63,478 nt of DNA. Source: Myceligenerans indicum (GTDB taxonomy: Bacteria; Actinomycetota; Actinomycetes; Actinomycetales; Cellulomonadaceae). Under the pieces are notes generated by a model, which saw nothing but the letters and a program-made list of their open reading frames with translations, was not told the DNA's origin and ran no database searches. The stretch covers positions 1 through 63,478 of the forward strand of contig NZ_JABBYC010000022.1 in NCBI RefSeq assembly GCF_016742955.1. Direction: 5' to 3'. The position numbers and the translations under genes are program-made. Positions 1 to 9,295 of the stretch are shown here, piece by piece. Numbering within the stretch: position 1 is the stretch's first letter; every line of letters starts with the position of its first letter.

Positions 1-5
1 CCTTA

Positions 6-38
6 TCGTCGGCAGCGTCAGATGTGTATAAGAGACAG
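6..38 (+). other. Illumina Nextera Read-1 adapter (artefact)
   Basis: The 33 bases match the Nextera Read-1 adapter from memory of that sequence. They end in the 19-bp Tn5 mosaic end at 20-38, which finishes AAGAGACAG. This is library-preparation DNA left on the contig end, not genome. The first five bases are also unreliable. It truncates the neighbouring esterase gene and supplies a false C-terminus. Confidence 0.97.
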
Positions 39-1028
39 GGTCGGCACCGGGTCGCCGGCCTCGTCCAGTCCACCGAAGAAGTCCATCGCGTACTGCGCCA
101 TCCCCGCGCGGTACAGGTTGTGGGTGTATCCCTGCAGGCTGATCGACTGGAACGTGGGCCGGGTGGCGTCCCCGTAGGTGGTGCGGGTCCAGTCCGGCTG
201 CGGCCGGTCCACCGTTCCGGAGCCCTGCGCGATCCCGTGCAGGTTGGTCCACTGCTTGACCTGCTCGCCGAGGTTCGGGTAGGCCAGCACGGTGTCCTGC
301 GTACCGTGCCAGGTCTGGAACCTCGGGTAGAAGCCGCCGTACCCCGGGTACATGGCGCGGGCCGCGTCGCCCCATTCCTGGGCCGTACGGATGTCCTGCC
401 CGTTCGAGCACGTGCTGTTCCACGTGTTCTCCGCGCTGCCGGTCGCGAAGCAGGACGCCGGCACCCCCGCGAACGCCGCGCCCGCCGCGAACACGTCCGG
501 GTAGAGCGCCAGCAGGACGTTCGTCATCATCGCCCCCGACGACACGCCGGTCACGTAGATGCGCGAGGTGTCGACGTCGTACTGCTGCGTGGCATGGTCG
601 ATCATCGACCTGATCGCCACCGGGTCGCTGCCGCCGTCGCGCGTCAGGGCGTCCGGCGAGTACACGTCGAAGCAGTGCCCGTCGCGCGGCGCCTCGGGGA
701 ACACCATGACGAACCCCTGCTCGTCGGCAGCCCGCACGAACTCCTGCGCGCCACCGCTGAAGTACGCCGCCGCCGTCCCCGTGCAGTAGTGCACCGCGAC
801 CAGGAGCGCCGGGTGCGGGTCCACGTCGTCGGGCACGTACACGTACATGTTCAGACCGCTCGGGTTCGGCCCGAAGTCGGTCACCCGCTCCAGGCTCGCC
901 GCCGCCGACGGCTGCGTGACCGCGCCGGCCCAGAGCGAACCGAGCGTCAGGGCGAGCGTCGCCGCGAGCGCCGCGGCCACCGGGCGCAGGAGTGGTCTGG
1001 TCCGTGGTGCGTGTACGCGGCTGCTCAT
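39..1028 (-). CDS. Secreted PHB-depolymerase-type esterase, 3' end missing
   Basis: An alpha/beta hydrolase of the PHB depolymerase, feruloyl and acetylxylan esterase group (CE1-like). Such enzymes hydrolyse esters on plant polysaccharide or polyhydroxyalkanoate outside the cell. The ATG at 1028 is preceded by a GGAAGGGG ribosome site. It is followed by an Arg-rich then hydrophobic signal peptide (about residues 1-44, ending near SAAA). The nucleophile elbow GVSSG is at residues 161-165 (Ser163). HYCTGT at about 80-85 is the expected oxyanion region, and Cys pairs fit a secreted protein. About 330 residues are present. The true C-terminus is lost where the adapter begins, and the last few codons before the stop at 18 are adapter-encoded. 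The gene stands alone, 175 bp downstream of the aro operon. Substrate is unknown. Confidence 0.85.
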
Positions 1029-1203
1029 CGTCGAGCCCCTTCCTCGGAGTGCCGATACGACGCCGGCGGTGCCAGGCGCCGGTTCAGCCAACCGGTGGGA
1101 GGGGCGCCCGTCCACGGACTGAACCGATTAACCGGCGAGGCGTTGCACCTCTTGTCCGAGCTGCACGTCTCGAGGGGAAATGCGAGCAGCGGGCGGGTGG
1201 CGG

Positions 1204-2343
1204 TCAGCCCAGCGTCAGCTGGGTCTCCCGGCCCGCAGGAGGCTCCTTGGACACCTCCGCGTAGGCGGCCGCGAGGATCGTCGGGTCCGGGCCCTCCAGA
1301 CGGGCCGGCCTCGCGATGTCGTCGAGCACGACGAAGCGCAGCATGTCGCCCCGGGACTTCTTGTCGCGGCGCATGGCGGCCAGCAGGTCGTCCCACCGGT
1401 CGCCGCGGTACGACGTCGGCAGCCCCAGCGCGGTGAGGATGTCGCGGTGGCGGTCGACGACGGCGTCGTCGAGCTTGCCGGCCAGCCGTGCCAGCTCCGC
1501 GGCGAACACCATGCCCACGGCGACGGCGGAGCCGTGGCGCCACTGGTAGCGCTCGGCGAGCTCGACGGCGTGGCCGAACGTGTGCCCGTAGTTGAGGATC
1601 TCGCGCAGGCCGGCCTCCTTGAGGTCCTCGCCCACGACGCGCGCCTTGACGCGGACGGAGCGCGTGACCAGTTCGGCGAGCACGTCCCAGGTGCCGGGGT
1701 CCGCGTCCGCGCCCTGCCAGCCCCGCAGGTCCTCGGCGTGCTTGCTGACCAGGCGCAGGATCTCCTCGTCGGCGATGAACCCCGTCTTGACCACCTCGGC
1801 GAGCCCGGCCACCAGGTCCCAGCGGTCCAGGGACTCCAGGGCGGCCAGGTCGCACAGCACCCCGGCGGGCGGGTGGAAGGCGCCCACGAGGTTCTTGCCC
1901 TCGGCCGTGTTGATGCCGGTCTTGCCGCCCACGGCGGCGTCGACCATCGCGAGCAGCGTGGTGGGGACGTGGACGACGCGGATGCCGCGCAGCCAGGTCG
2001 CCGCCACGAAGCCGGCCAGGTCGGTGGTGGCGCCGCCGCCCACGGACACGATCGCGTCGGTACGGGTGAAGTCCGCCTGGCCGAGCACCTGCCAGCAGAA
2101 CGCGGCGACCTGCGCCGTCTTCTGCTCCTCGGCGTCGGGCAGCTCGACGGCGAACGCCTCGTAGCCCTGCGCCGTGAGGTCCTCGCGCACCGCTTCGCCC
2201 GTGGCCTGCAGGGAGGCCGGGTGCATGACGAGCACGCGGCGCGCGTCGCGGCCGATCATCCCCGGCAGCTCGCCGAGCAGATGCCGCCCGATCACGACGT
2301 CGTACGGCGCCTGCCCGGACACGGTCACGCGGGTGGTGGTCAC
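1204..2343 (-). CDS. aroB: 3-dehydroquinate synthase
   Basis: Catalyses the second shikimate-pathway step, converting DAHP to 3-dehydroquinate with bound NAD+ and a divalent metal in the cytoplasm. At 379 residues it is slightly longer than usual (about 360). The NAD-binding glycine motif [13 protein letters not shown], the segment KTGIN and the metal-site His motif HTFGHA are all visible. The GTG start overlaps the stop of aroK in a GTGA tetranucleotide (2340-2343), so translational coupling is likely. It is the last gene of the purC-aroE-aroC-aroK-aroB run. No clear hairpin was seen in the 175 bp after it. Confidence 0.97.
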   Translation of the reverse strand: MTTTRVTVSGQAPYDVVIGRHLLGELPGMIGRDARRVLVMHPASLQATGEAVREDLTAQGYEAFAVELPDAEEQKTAQVAAFCWQVLGQADFTRTDAIVSVGGGATTDLAGFVAATWLRGIRVVHVPTTLLAMVDAAVGGKTGINTAEGKNLVGAFHPPAGVLCDLAALESLDRWDLVAGLAEVVKTGFIADEEILRLVSKHAEDLRGWQGADADPGTWDVLAELVTRSVRVKARVVGEDLKEAGLREILNYGHTFGHAVELAERYQWRHGSAVAVGMVFAAELARLAGKLDDAVVDRHRDILTALGLPTSYRGDRWDDLLAAMRRDKKSRGDMLRFVVLDDIARPARLEGPDPTILAAAYAEVSKEPPAGRETQLTLG

Positions 2344-3095
2344 TGGGTGTCCTCCTGCTCGTTCGCCGGGCCGTTCCCCAGGCCGTTCCCCGGGGCCCCG
2401 GCGGCCACGCGCCGGTCCGGCCGCTCGTCGTCCAGATGTTCGGCGTCCGGATGTTCGTCGCCCAGATGCTTGGGGTCGGCCGGCTCCGTCACGGGCTCCA
2501 GCCCGAGTGCGGCGACGACGTCGCCCGCGGTCTCGGCCGCCGGGCGTTCCGTCGACTCCACGCGCAGCGTGGCAAGCCGTTCGTAGGTGGGGCGCCGCTC
2601 GTCCATGAGTGCCTGCCAGCGCTGCCGCGGGTTGCCCAGGAGCAGCGGCCGGGCCTGGTTCATGCCCACCCGCGGTGCGGCGACGGCGAGCGTCACGTCG
2701 AGGAACACCACGTTGCCGCCGCGTGCGGCGTAGGCGGCCAGTGCCGCGTCCGTCCCCGGGTCCATCACCGCGCCGCCCCCGAGGGCCAGGATCCCGTCGT
2801 GCTCCGCGAGCGCCGCCGCCACGGCCTGGCGCTCCAGGGCGCGGAAGGCCGGTTCGCCGTCGTCGACGAAGATGTCGGAGACGGGTTTGCCCGCCGTCCG
2901 CTCGATGTCGTGGTCGGTGTCGCGCACGCTCAGGCCGAGGGCATGGGCCAGGACGCGGCCGAGCTTGGACTTGCCGGATCCGGGCGGGCCGATCAGGACG
3001 AGGACCGGCCCGGGCGCGGCGGGCGTCCCGTTGGCGCCGGCAGGTGCGCCGGTGGCGGGCTCGTCGCCGGTGCCCGGCCTCACGTCGCCGCTCAT
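2340..3095 (-). CDS. aroK: Shikimate kinase with repeat-rich tail
   Basis: Phosphorylates shikimate at the 3-hydroxyl using ATP. The P-loop GPPGSGKS lies near residue 37, followed by the shikimate-binding DTD motif and the GGGAV loop. At 251 residues it is much longer than typical AroK (170-180). The excess is a Pro/Gly/Ala-rich N-terminal leader of about 30 residues and an acidic, low-complexity C-terminus. Part of that tail is encoded by three 15-bp tandem repeats (2428-2472). The ATG at 3095 overlaps the aroC stop by 4 bp (ATGA), which fixes the start. The extra ends are unlikely to be catalytic. Confidence 0.95.
   Translation of the reverse strand: MSGDVRPGTGDEPATGAPAGANGTPAAPGPVLVLIGPPGSGKSKLGRVLAHALGLSVRDTDHDIERTAGKPVSDIFVDDGEPAFRALERQAVAAALAEHDGILALGGGAVMDPGTDAALAAYAARGGNVVFLDVTLAVAAPRVGMNQARPLLLGNPRQRWQALMDERRPTYERLATLRVESTERPAAETAGDVVAALGLEPVTEPADPKHLGDEHPDAEHLDDERPDRRVAAGAPGNGLGNGPANEQEDTQ
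2428..2472 (-). repeat. 15-bp tandem repeat in the aroK tail
   Basis: Three imperfect copies of a 15-bp unit (plus strand TCGTCCAGATGTTCG-like) at 2428-2442, 2443-2457 and 2458-2472. They encode repeated acidic pentapeptides of the [15 protein letters not shown] kind. The period is a multiple of three, so copy changes keep the frame. Confidence 0.8.
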
Positions 3096-4318
3096 CGCAG
3101 CCCCTGCGGGATCGCGGCGAGGTATGCCTCGGCGTTGCGGCTGGTCTCGGCGAGGGAGTCGCCGCCGAACTTCTCGATCGCGGCCTCGGCGAGCACGAGC
3201 GCGACCATGGCCTCGGCGACGACCGCCGCGGGAGGTACGGCGCACACGTCCGAGCGCTGGTGGTGGGCGGTCACGGGCTCACCGGTGGCGAGGTCCACGG
3301 TGGGCAGGGCGCGGGGCACCGTGGAGATGGGCTTCATGGCGGCGCGCACCCGCACGGCCTCGCCGTTGGACATGCCGCCCTCGATGCCGCCGGCACGGTT
3401 GGTGTCCCGGGTGAGCCCGGCGCCGGGCGCGGGGTCTCCGAGCAGGATCGCGTCGTGGGCCGCGGTGCCGCGCCGGCGTGCGGTGCGGAAGCCGTCGCCG
3501 ACCTCGACCCCCTTGATGGCCTGGATGCCCATGAGCGCGGCCGCGAGCCGTGCGTCGAGCCGGCGGTCGCCCTGGACGTAGGTGCCGAGCCCGGACGGGA
3601 CGCCGTAGGCCACCACCTCGACCACGCCGCCGAGCGTGTCTCCGTCGGCCTTGGCCTGGTCGATCTCCTCCACCATGCGTGCGGAGGTGGCCGCGTCGTG
3701 GCAGCGCACGGGGTCGGCGTCGAGCGTGGCGACGTCGTCGGGCCCGGGCACGGCGACGTCCTGCGGGACCTCGACCTCGCCGATCGCGACGACGTGGGAG
3801 ACCAGGCGCACGCCGAGGGCCTGCTCGAGGAAGTTCGCGGCGGCCACGCCGAGGGCCACGCGCATGGCCGTCTCCCGCGCGCTCGCCCGCTCCAGGACGG
3901 GGCGGGCGTCGTCGAACGCGTACTTGCGCATGCCCACCAGGTCCGCGTGGCCCGGGCGGGGGCGGGTCAGGGGCCGGTTGCGGGCGATCTCCCGCTCGTC
4001 CCCCGTGCCCGCGTCCTTGAGCAGCGCCTCACGGGGCACCGGGTCGGCGGACATGACCTCGGTCCACTTGGGCCACTCGGTGTTGCCGATCTCGATGGCC
4101 AGCGGGCCGCCCTGCGTGCGGCCGTGGCGCAGGCCGCCCAGGACGCGCAGCTCGTCCTGCTCGAACTTCTGCCGGGAGCCGCGCCCGTACCCGAGCCGGC
4201 GCCGGGCGAGCGCCGCCCGGATGTCGTCAGTGGTGAGGGCGACACCGGCCGGCAGGCCCTCCATCACCCCCACCAGGGCAGGACCGTGCGACTCTCCCGA
4301 GGTCAACCAGCGAAGCAT
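3092..4318 (-). CDS. aroC: Chorismate synthase
   Basis: Converts EPSP to chorismate with reduced FMN, the last shikimate-pathway step. The start [13 protein letters not shown] at 4318 is the conserved N-terminus of the family, with the GESHG flavin-site motif. The conserved [12 protein letters not shown] and RPGHAD segments follow. Its 408 residues match actinobacterial AroC. It sits 10 bp after aroE and overlaps aroK by 4 bp, so it is within the operon. An in-frame upstream ATG at 4381 is rejected because it would add 21 non-conserved residues and run into aroE. Confidence 0.97.
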   Translation of the reverse strand: MLRWLTSGESHGPALVGVMEGLPAGVALTTDDIRAALARRRLGYGRGSRQKFEQDELRVLGGLRHGRTQGGPLAIEIGNTEWPKWTEVMSADPVPREALLKDAGTGDEREIARNRPLTRPRPGHADLVGMRKYAFDDARPVLERASARETAMRVALGVAAANFLEQALGVRLVSHVVAIGEVEVPQDVAVPGPDDVATLDADPVRCHDAATSARMVEEIDQAKADGDTLGGVVEVVAYGVPSGLGTYVQGDRRLDARLAAALMGIQAIKGVEVGDGFRTARRRGTAAHDAILLGDPAPGAGLTRDTNRAGGIEGGMSNGEAVRVRAAMKPISTVPRALPTVDLATGEPVTAHHQRSDVCAVPPAAVVAEAMVALVLAEAAIEKFGGDSLAETSRNAEAYLAAIPQGLR

Positions 4319-4328
4319 GCCGCAATCC

Positions 4329-5408
4329 TTACATGTCCAGCGCCGCCGCGAGCGCCGCGTCCATGGCTGCGAGCACGTCATTGCTCACACCGTCGGGCGC
4401 ATCACGGTGCGCGCCGTCGGGCGCACCGTCGTTCGCGCCGTCGTGCCCGCCGTTCGCGCGGTCGTTCACCGTGCGGTTCACGCCGTCGCGGCCCGTCATG
4501 AGACGCACCTGCTCGACGGCCTGGTGCAGCAGCATGCGCTCCCCGGGCACGGCCACCCCGCCTGACGCGGTCCAGGCAGTGTGCAGGGCGGTGGGCCGCG
4601 GATCGTAGGCGACGTCCAGCAGGACGCCGCGCGGATGTCCCGGGCGGTCGCGGACGACGGCGGCCAGCTGGTCCGCGGCGCGCGGCGGCAGGGTCGAGAC
4701 GACGACGTCCGCCGCCGCGAGCGCGCGCGGGACCTGGCCGTCCGCGCCGCTCAGGTCCGCCTCGGCGACGTCGGGCGTGATGCCCATGCGGGCGATGGCG
4801 GCTCGCAGCTGTCCGACGCGGTCGAGCGACCGGACCAGAACGCGCGGCGAGACACAGCCCAGCTGTGCGAGCGCGGCCAGCGCGGACGCGGCGGTCGCTC
4901 CCCCACCGAGCACGACGGCGCTGGTCACCTCGGCGCCGGGTGTCTCCGTGCCGGAGGCGTCGGTGCCGGACGCCTCAGTGCCGGACCCGTCGGTGCCGGA
5001 CCCGTCGGTGCCGGACGCGTTGCCGGGCGGCGGCGTGCCGAGGCCTTCGCGCAGTGCCTGGACGAGCCCGTAGACATCGGTGTTGGTGCCGGTCAGCGTC
5101 ACGGCCCCCGACGCGCCGGGCGGGCCGGCGGGCGCCACGAGCACGGTGTTCACGGCACCCACGGCCGCGGCCAGCGGCTCGAGGTGATCCACCAGCTCCA
5201 GGGCGCGGTGCTTGAGCGGCATGGTCAGGGACAGGCCCGCCCAGCCACGGTCGAGGCCGGCGAGGAACGTCCGCAGGCCGTCCTCGTCCACGTCGTGGCG
5301 ACCGTAGTCCCAGTCGTCGAGGCCGAGGGCGCGGTAGGCGGCGGCGTGCAGGGCCGGGGAGAGCGAGTGAGCGATCGGATGCCCGAGGACGGCAGCCCTC
5401 ACGTCCAT
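4329..5408 (-). CDS. aroE: Shikimate dehydrogenase with repeat insertions
   Basis: Reduces 3-dehydroshikimate to shikimate with NADPH. The N-terminus carries the substrate-binding HSLSP motif and the catalytic Lys segment MPLKHRALE. The Rossmann glycine motif [11 protein letters not shown] follows. At 359 residues it is about 80 longer than standard AroE. A linker before the nucleotide-binding domain is a [10 protein letters not shown] pentapeptide repeat encoded by a 15-bp tandem repeat (4951-5025). The C-terminal tail is likewise an Asn/Asp/Gly/Ala-rich low-complexity stretch. The gene overlaps purC by 10 bp. Whether the insertions affect folding cannot be judged from sequence. Confidence 0.94.
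   Translation of the reverse strand: MDVRAAVLGHPIAHSLSPALHAAAYRALGLDDWDYGRHDVDEDGLRTFLAGLDRGWAGLSLTMPLKHRALELVDHLEPLAAAVGAVNTVLVAPAGPPGASGAVTLTGTNTDVYGLVQALREGLGTPPPGNASGTDGSGTDGSGTEASGTDASGTETPGAEVTSAVVLGGGATAASALAALAQLGCVSPRVLVRSLDRVGQLRAAIARMGITPDVAEADLSGADGQVPRALAAADVVVSTLPPRAADQLAAVVRDRPGHPRGVLLDVAYDPRPTALHTAWTASGGVAVPGERMLLHQAVEQVRLMTGRDGVNRTVNDRANGGHDGANDGAPDGAHRDAPDGVSNDVLAAMDAALAAALDM
4951..5025 (-). repeat. 15-bp tandem repeat inside aroE
   Basis: Five copies of a 15-bp unit (plus strand CCGGACCCGTCGGTG) at 4951, 4966, 4981, 4996 and 5011; the third and fourth are identical. They encode the pentapeptide repeat in the linker between the two AroE domains. Confidence 0.92.
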
Positions 5409-6229
5409 GCCTCGCCGGTGAGCGTCTCGTAGATCTCCACGTACCGCTTGCGGGTCTCCGCCACGACGTCGGCGGGGATCTGCGGGCCCGGGTCGGTGCG
5501 GTCCCAGTCGGTGAGGGTGGCGGACCAGTCACGCACGTACTGCTTGTCGTAGGACCACTGAGCCCGACCGGGCTCGTACTCGGACGCCTTCCAGAAGCGG
5601 GACGAGTCCGGGGTGAGGACCTCGTCGGCCAGCGTGAGCACACCGCCTGCGTCGAAGCCGAACTCGAGCTTGGTGTCGGCGATGATGACGCCGCGTTCCC
5701 GGGCGATCTCCGCGCCGCGGGCGTAGATGCCGAGCGTCAGGTCCCGCAGGCGTGCGGCGGTCTGCGCCCCCGTGGTCTCGGCGACCGTCTCGAACGGGAT
5801 GTACTCGTCGTGGCCCTCCTCGGCCTTCGTCGAGGGGGTGAACACCGGCTGCGGCAGCCGGTCCGCCTCGACCAGCCCGGGCGGGAGGGCGACGCCGGAG
5901 ACGCTGCCGGACTCCTGGTAGGAGCGCAGCCCGAGGCCCGCGAGGTAGCCGCGGGCGATGCACTCCACGGGCACGATGTCGAGCTTCCGGCAGCGGATGG
6001 CCCGGCCCTTCCACTCGGCCGGTACGTCCTCGCTGATGACGTGGTTGGGCACGAGGTCGGCGAACTGCCGGAACCACCACAGCGAGAGCTGGGTGAGGAT
6101 CGCGCCCTTGTCCGGGACCGGCGTCGGCAGCACGACGTCGTACACCGACACCCGGTCCGAGGCGACCAGGATCACGTCCTGCCCGTCCGCGTACACCTCA
6201 CGTACCTTGCCCTGGCGAATCAGTTCCAC
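5399..6229 (-). CDS. purC: SAICAR synthase
   Basis: Phosphoribosylaminoimidazole-succinocarboxamide synthase, which joins CAIR and aspartate using ATP in purine synthesis. The N-terminal GKVREVYADG motif, the SDRVSVYD segment, the VPVECIARGYLAG segment and the C-terminal DKQYVRDW are all typical. Its 276 residues are normal for the bacterial form. Its stop overlaps the aroE start by 10 bp, and the mltG terminator lies just upstream. It is therefore probably the first gene of the aro transcription unit, which is not a usual partner. Confidence 0.96.
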   Translation of the reverse strand: MELIRQGKVREVYADGQDVILVASDRVSVYDVVLPTPVPDKGAILTQLSLWWFRQFADLVPNHVISEDVPAEWKGRAIRCRKLDIVPVECIARGYLAGLGLRSYQESGSVSGVALPPGLVEADRLPQPVFTPSTKAEEGHDEYIPFETVAETTGAQTAARLRDLTLGIYARGAEIARERGVIIADTKLEFGFDAGGVLTLADEVLTPDSSRFWKASEYEPGRAQWSYDKQYVRDWSATLTDWDRTDPGPQIPADVVAETRKRYVEIYETLTGEAWT

Positions 6230-6249
6230 GCCGAAAGGCTACGACACGT

Positions 6250-6288
6250 CGGCGTGCCCGCCCGACCGCGGTCCGGGCGGGCACGCCG
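6250..6288 (-). terminator. Strong hairpin terminator after mltG
   Basis: A perfect 15-bp stem, CGGCGTGCCCGCCCG pairing with CGGGCGGGCACGCCG, around a 9-nt loop. It lies between the mltG stop (6297) and the purC start (6229). There is no long T run, as is common in GC-rich actinobacteria. Confidence 0.8.
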
Positions 6289-6296
6289 CGAGGGGC

Positions 6297-7460
6297 CTAC
6301 CCGTTCCAGTCGGGATGGTCGGCCTCCCACTGCCGCAGCTCGGCGACCAGCGTGTTGAACTCGTCGTTGGTGGTGGCGAACTTCGTCTCGCCGGTCTCGT
6401 GGTTCACCGTCACCCAGTACATCTCGGTGCCCTCGGCAGGGTGGAAGGCCGCGTCGATGGACGCCCTGCCCGGGTTGGAGATCGGGGTGGGCGGCAGGCC
6501 CTTGTGGATGCGCAGGTTGTACTCGTTGGACGCGTCGTCGAGCTCGGACCGGGTCAGGGCGCCGCTGGTGCGGCCCGTCCCGTACAGGACGGCCGCGTCG
6601 ATGCCGAGCGTCCAGCCCTCGTCGAGACGCCGCTGGATGACGCCGGACATGCGGGGCCGGTCCTCGGGACGGGCTGCTTCCCGTTCGATGAGCGAGGCAC
6701 GGATGAGCACGTCCTCCCACCGCTCCTGCGGGACACCGGCCTCCTCCAGCTGGGTGACCGTCATCTCCGTCATCATCCCCACGACGTCGGACGGCGAGGT
6801 GCGCTCCGGGTCGGCGTCGTACGTCTGCGGGAACAGCCAGCCCTCGGGGTTGCCGCCGGCCTGTTCGGGGAGGTACTGGCCGAGATCCTCGAAGACCTTC
6901 CTGGTCTCCTTCTCCGGCCAGCCCGCCGCGACGATGCGGTCCTGGATCTGCTTCACGGTCAGGCCTTCCGGGATGGTCAGGCCGCCGCGGTCGATGTCGT
7001 TCTCCGCGAGCAGCGCCACGGCCTCGGAGGCCGACATCTGCGTGCGCACGACGTGGATGCCGGGCTGGATGCCGGGCGCGTCAGGGTTGCCGTCGAACGC
7101 CCGCTTGAAGGCGTCGTAGGAGGCCACGACGTCGTTCTCAAGGAGCACCTCGCCGATCGTGGCGCCGTTGGCGCCCTCCGGGATGTCGACCTCGACCTCC
7201 TCGCCGCCCGGGCCCTCGTAGTCCTGCGCCGCCAGCGGCGTGGCGTACCCGAACAGGTAGCCGTCGTTCTTCCACGTCCATGCGCCCAACGCACCGGCGG
7301 TGAGCAGGAGCGCCACGACGACGAGGCCGACGGGGCCCCCGGCGCGTCCCCCGGACCGGCGTCTGCCCCCGCGACGTCCGGGGGCTCCGCGGCCACTCGC
7401 ACGGTGGCTCTCCGTCCCTGCCCAGTGGCGCGGTGGTCCCTGGTTCGACACGACTGCCAT
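6297..7460 (-). CDS. mltG: Endolytic murein transglycosylase MltG, copy 1
   Basis: A YceG/MltG-family inner-membrane lytic transglycosylase that cleaves nascent glycan strands and so sets their length. Residues 1-30 are basic, then one transmembrane helix (about 32-54), then a LysM-like region and the catalytic domain. The catalytic Glu sits in ASLIEREA, and LPPTPISNPG is the conserved family motif. The start at 7460 (MAVVSNQG) gives 387 residues. A longer frame reaching 7592 would overlap copy 2, so it is rejected, although the ribosome site at 7460 is weak. It lies 110 bp downstream of a second mltG on the same strand. Similar layout but modest identity suggest an old duplication. Confidence 0.92.
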   Translation of the reverse strand: MAVVSNQGPPRHWAGTESHRASGRGAPGRRGGRRRSGGRAGGPVGLVVVALLLTAGALGAWTWKNDGYLFGYATPLAAQDYEGPGGEEVEVDIPEGANGATIGEVLLENDVVASYDAFKRAFDGNPDAPGIQPGIHVVRTQMSASEAVALLAENDIDRGGLTIPEGLTVKQIQDRIVAAGWPEKETRKVFEDLGQYLPEQAGGNPEGWLFPQTYDADPERTSPSDVVGMMTEMTVTQLEEAGVPQERWEDVLIRASLIEREAARPEDRPRMSGVIQRRLDEGWTLGIDAAVLYGTGRTSGALTRSELDDASNEYNLRIHKGLPPTPISNPGRASIDAAFHPAEGTEMYWVTVNHETGETKFATTNDEFNTLVAELRQWEADHPDWNG

Positions 7461-7570
7461 CGGCGTGCGGTTCACCCGTCTCTCGTACTCGTCTCGTCCC
7501 GCCACGACACGGGGCCCGCGCCGTGGCGAAACGGTTATATCAGGTCCGGGACGGTCCTCCGGAACGCGCC

Positions 7571-8725
7571 TCAGCCATGGTCGGCCTGCCATTGCCGCAG
7601 TTCAGCGACATTCTTCTGGTGCTCGGCGTAGGTCTCGGCGAACTTCGTCTCGCCCGTGTCCAGATTCACCGTGACCCAGAACTTCCAGTTCCCGTCCGCC
7701 GGGGCGAGCACGGCGTCGATCGAGGCCGCGCTCGGGTTCGCGATCGGACCGGGTGGCAGCCCCACGTGGCGCTCCAGGTTGTAGGGCGTGTCGGCGTCCT
7801 TGTCGGCGTTCGTCAGCTCGGTGCCGGGCTTGTCGAGCCCGTACGCGAGCGAGGCGTCGATCTGGAGCTTGATGTCGTCCTCGAGCCGGTTCTCGATCGC
7901 GCGGGCGATCTTCGGCCGGTCCTGCGCGATCCTGCCCTCACGTTCCACGAGGGATGCCTTGACCAGCAGGTCCTCGCGTTCACCGGGCGGCACGTCGCGC
8001 TCGTCGAGCTCGCGCACCGTGTTGCGCACCATGCGCCGCAGCACGTCGGCGGCCGACTCCTCCTCGGGGTCGACCGGGTAGGTCTGCGGGTAGAGCCAGC
8101 CCTCGGCGTTGCCACCGGCCTGCTCGGGCAGCCCGATCGAGTCAGGATCGTCCAGGGCATCGCGGAAGTCCGCGACGGGGATGCCGGAGACGGACGCCAG
8201 CCGCTCGATCGTCTGCGCGACGGTGAAGCCCTCGGGGATCGTCACCCGGAGGTCCGCCATCTCGTTCTTGGCGAGCAGCGCGACGGCGTCCGACGCCTTC
8301 ATCTCGGTGAGCATGTCGCGGGTGCCGGGACGGATCCCGGCGGCATCCGGGTTCTCGTCGAACGCCTTGACGAAGGCGTCCTTGCTCGCCACGACACCGG
8401 CGTCGTACAGCCTCTCGGCCATGTCGAAGCCGGTGGCTCCCTCGCCGATCTCCACCGTCACGTCGTCGGTGCCCGGGCCGGGGTAGTCCTTGGCCTCGAT
8501 CGGGTTCTCGAAGGCGAGCAGCATGTCCTTCTGCTGCCACACGAGGTAGCCAGCCCCGGCGACCAGGCCGAAGGTCACCAGGAGCACGATGAACGAGCGC
8601 CCCTGACGCCGTCGCCGTCGCGCGCGCCGGGAACGGCTGACGCGCGGATTACGGCTCCGGGGGTGCGGGGAAGTGGCCGGCAGGCCCTCCTGAGCTCCAG
8701 GGGGCGCCGTGAACAGGTCCGTCAC
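7571..8725 (-). CDS. mltG: Endolytic murein transglycosylase MltG, copy 2
   Basis: A second full-length MltG paralogue of 384 residues. It has a long basic cytoplasmic tail ending RSRRARRRRRQGR, one membrane helix (about residues 44-62), and a periplasm-side catalytic domain. That domain has ASLVERE (catalytic Glu) and LPPGPIANPS. It occupies the canonical position directly after alaS-ruvX, so it is probably the ancestral copy. The gap to ruvX is 57 bp. Both copies keep the catalytic Glu, so neither looks like a pseudogene. Confidence 0.93.
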   Translation of the reverse strand: MTDLFTAPPGAQEGLPATSPHPRSRNPRVSRSRRARRRRRQGRSFIVLLVTFGLVAGAGYLVWQQKDMLLAFENPIEAKDYPGPGTDDVTVEIGEGATGFDMAERLYDAGVVASKDAFVKAFDENPDAAGIRPGTRDMLTEMKASDAVALLAKNEMADLRVTIPEGFTVAQTIERLASVSGIPVADFRDALDDPDSIGLPEQAGGNAEGWLYPQTYPVDPEEESAADVLRRMVRNTVRELDERDVPPGEREDLLVKASLVEREGRIAQDRPKIARAIENRLEDDIKLQIDASLAYGLDKPGTELTNADKDADTPYNLERHVGLPPGPIANPSAASIDAVLAPADGNWKFWVTVNLDTGETKFAETYAEHQKNVAELRQWQADHG

Positions 8726-8782
8726 CTCGTCGATCCTTCACTGTGCGAGAACGTGCTGGGTCATCGTGCGTGTCGTGCACGT

Positions 8783-9295
8783 CTACGCCTCGACGCCGGC
8801 ACCGGCACGAGCCCCTGTCGCCCGCTCGGCGTCGAGTGCGGATTGCAGAATGATAACGGCAGCAGCCTGGTCGATCACAGACCGATGCTTACGGGTGTTT
8901 CGTCCGGCCTCGTGCAGCACCTGCGTGGCGGTGACCGTGGTCATCCGCTCATCGACGAACCGCAGCTCGGTGCCTGGCTGCCCGGCGCCGGCCAGGGCGT
9001 GCGCGAGACCGTCGGCAAACGCCCGGGCGTCGGCGCTCGAGGCGCCCTCCTTGCCGTTCAGGTGCCGGGGCAGCCCGACGTAGACCACCGCCGCGGAACG
9101 TTCCACGGCCTCCTGCGCGATGCGTCGCAGCGCGGCGGGCTCGGGCCTGCGCGGAACCGTCTCCACGGGCGTGGCCACGAGACCGTCGGGGTCACTGGCC
9201 GCCAGGCCCACCCGCGCCTTGCCGACGTCGACCGCGAGGCGGGCCCCGCGGGGCAGGGGCGTCCGCTCGGACGCCCCTGCGTTGTCCTGAGCCAT
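8783..9295 (-). CDS. ruvX: Holliday junction resolvase-like protein / pre-16S rRNA nuclease
   Basis: A YqgF/RuvX RNase H-fold protein of 170 residues, linked to maturation of the 16S rRNA 5' end. The first acidic residue is in LAVDVGKARVG, the second motif is VYVGLPRHLNG, and the third is FVDERMTT followed by KHRSVIDQAAAVIIL. The start ATG shares one base with the alaS stop (TGATG at 9295), so the pair is translationally coupled. The frame upstream of 9295 runs inside alaS and is not coding. Confidence 0.95.
   Translation of the reverse strand: MAQDNAGASERTPLPRGARLAVDVGKARVGLAASDPDGLVATPVETVPRRPEPAALRRIAQEAVERSAAVVYVGLPRHLNGKEGASSADARAFADGLAHALAGAGQPGTELRFVDERMTTVTATQVLHEAGRNTRKHRSVIDQAAAVIILQSALDAERATGARAGAGVEA

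Noticed and set aside
1180..2586. 468-codon plus-strand frame opposite aroB and aroK
   Set aside because: An antisense shadow in GC-rich DNA, with low-complexity composition and no ribosome site.
4951..5025. Repeat array that might be read as CRISPR
   Set aside because: The 15-bp units are directly adjacent with no spacers and encode a protein linker. No cas genes are present anywhere in the window.
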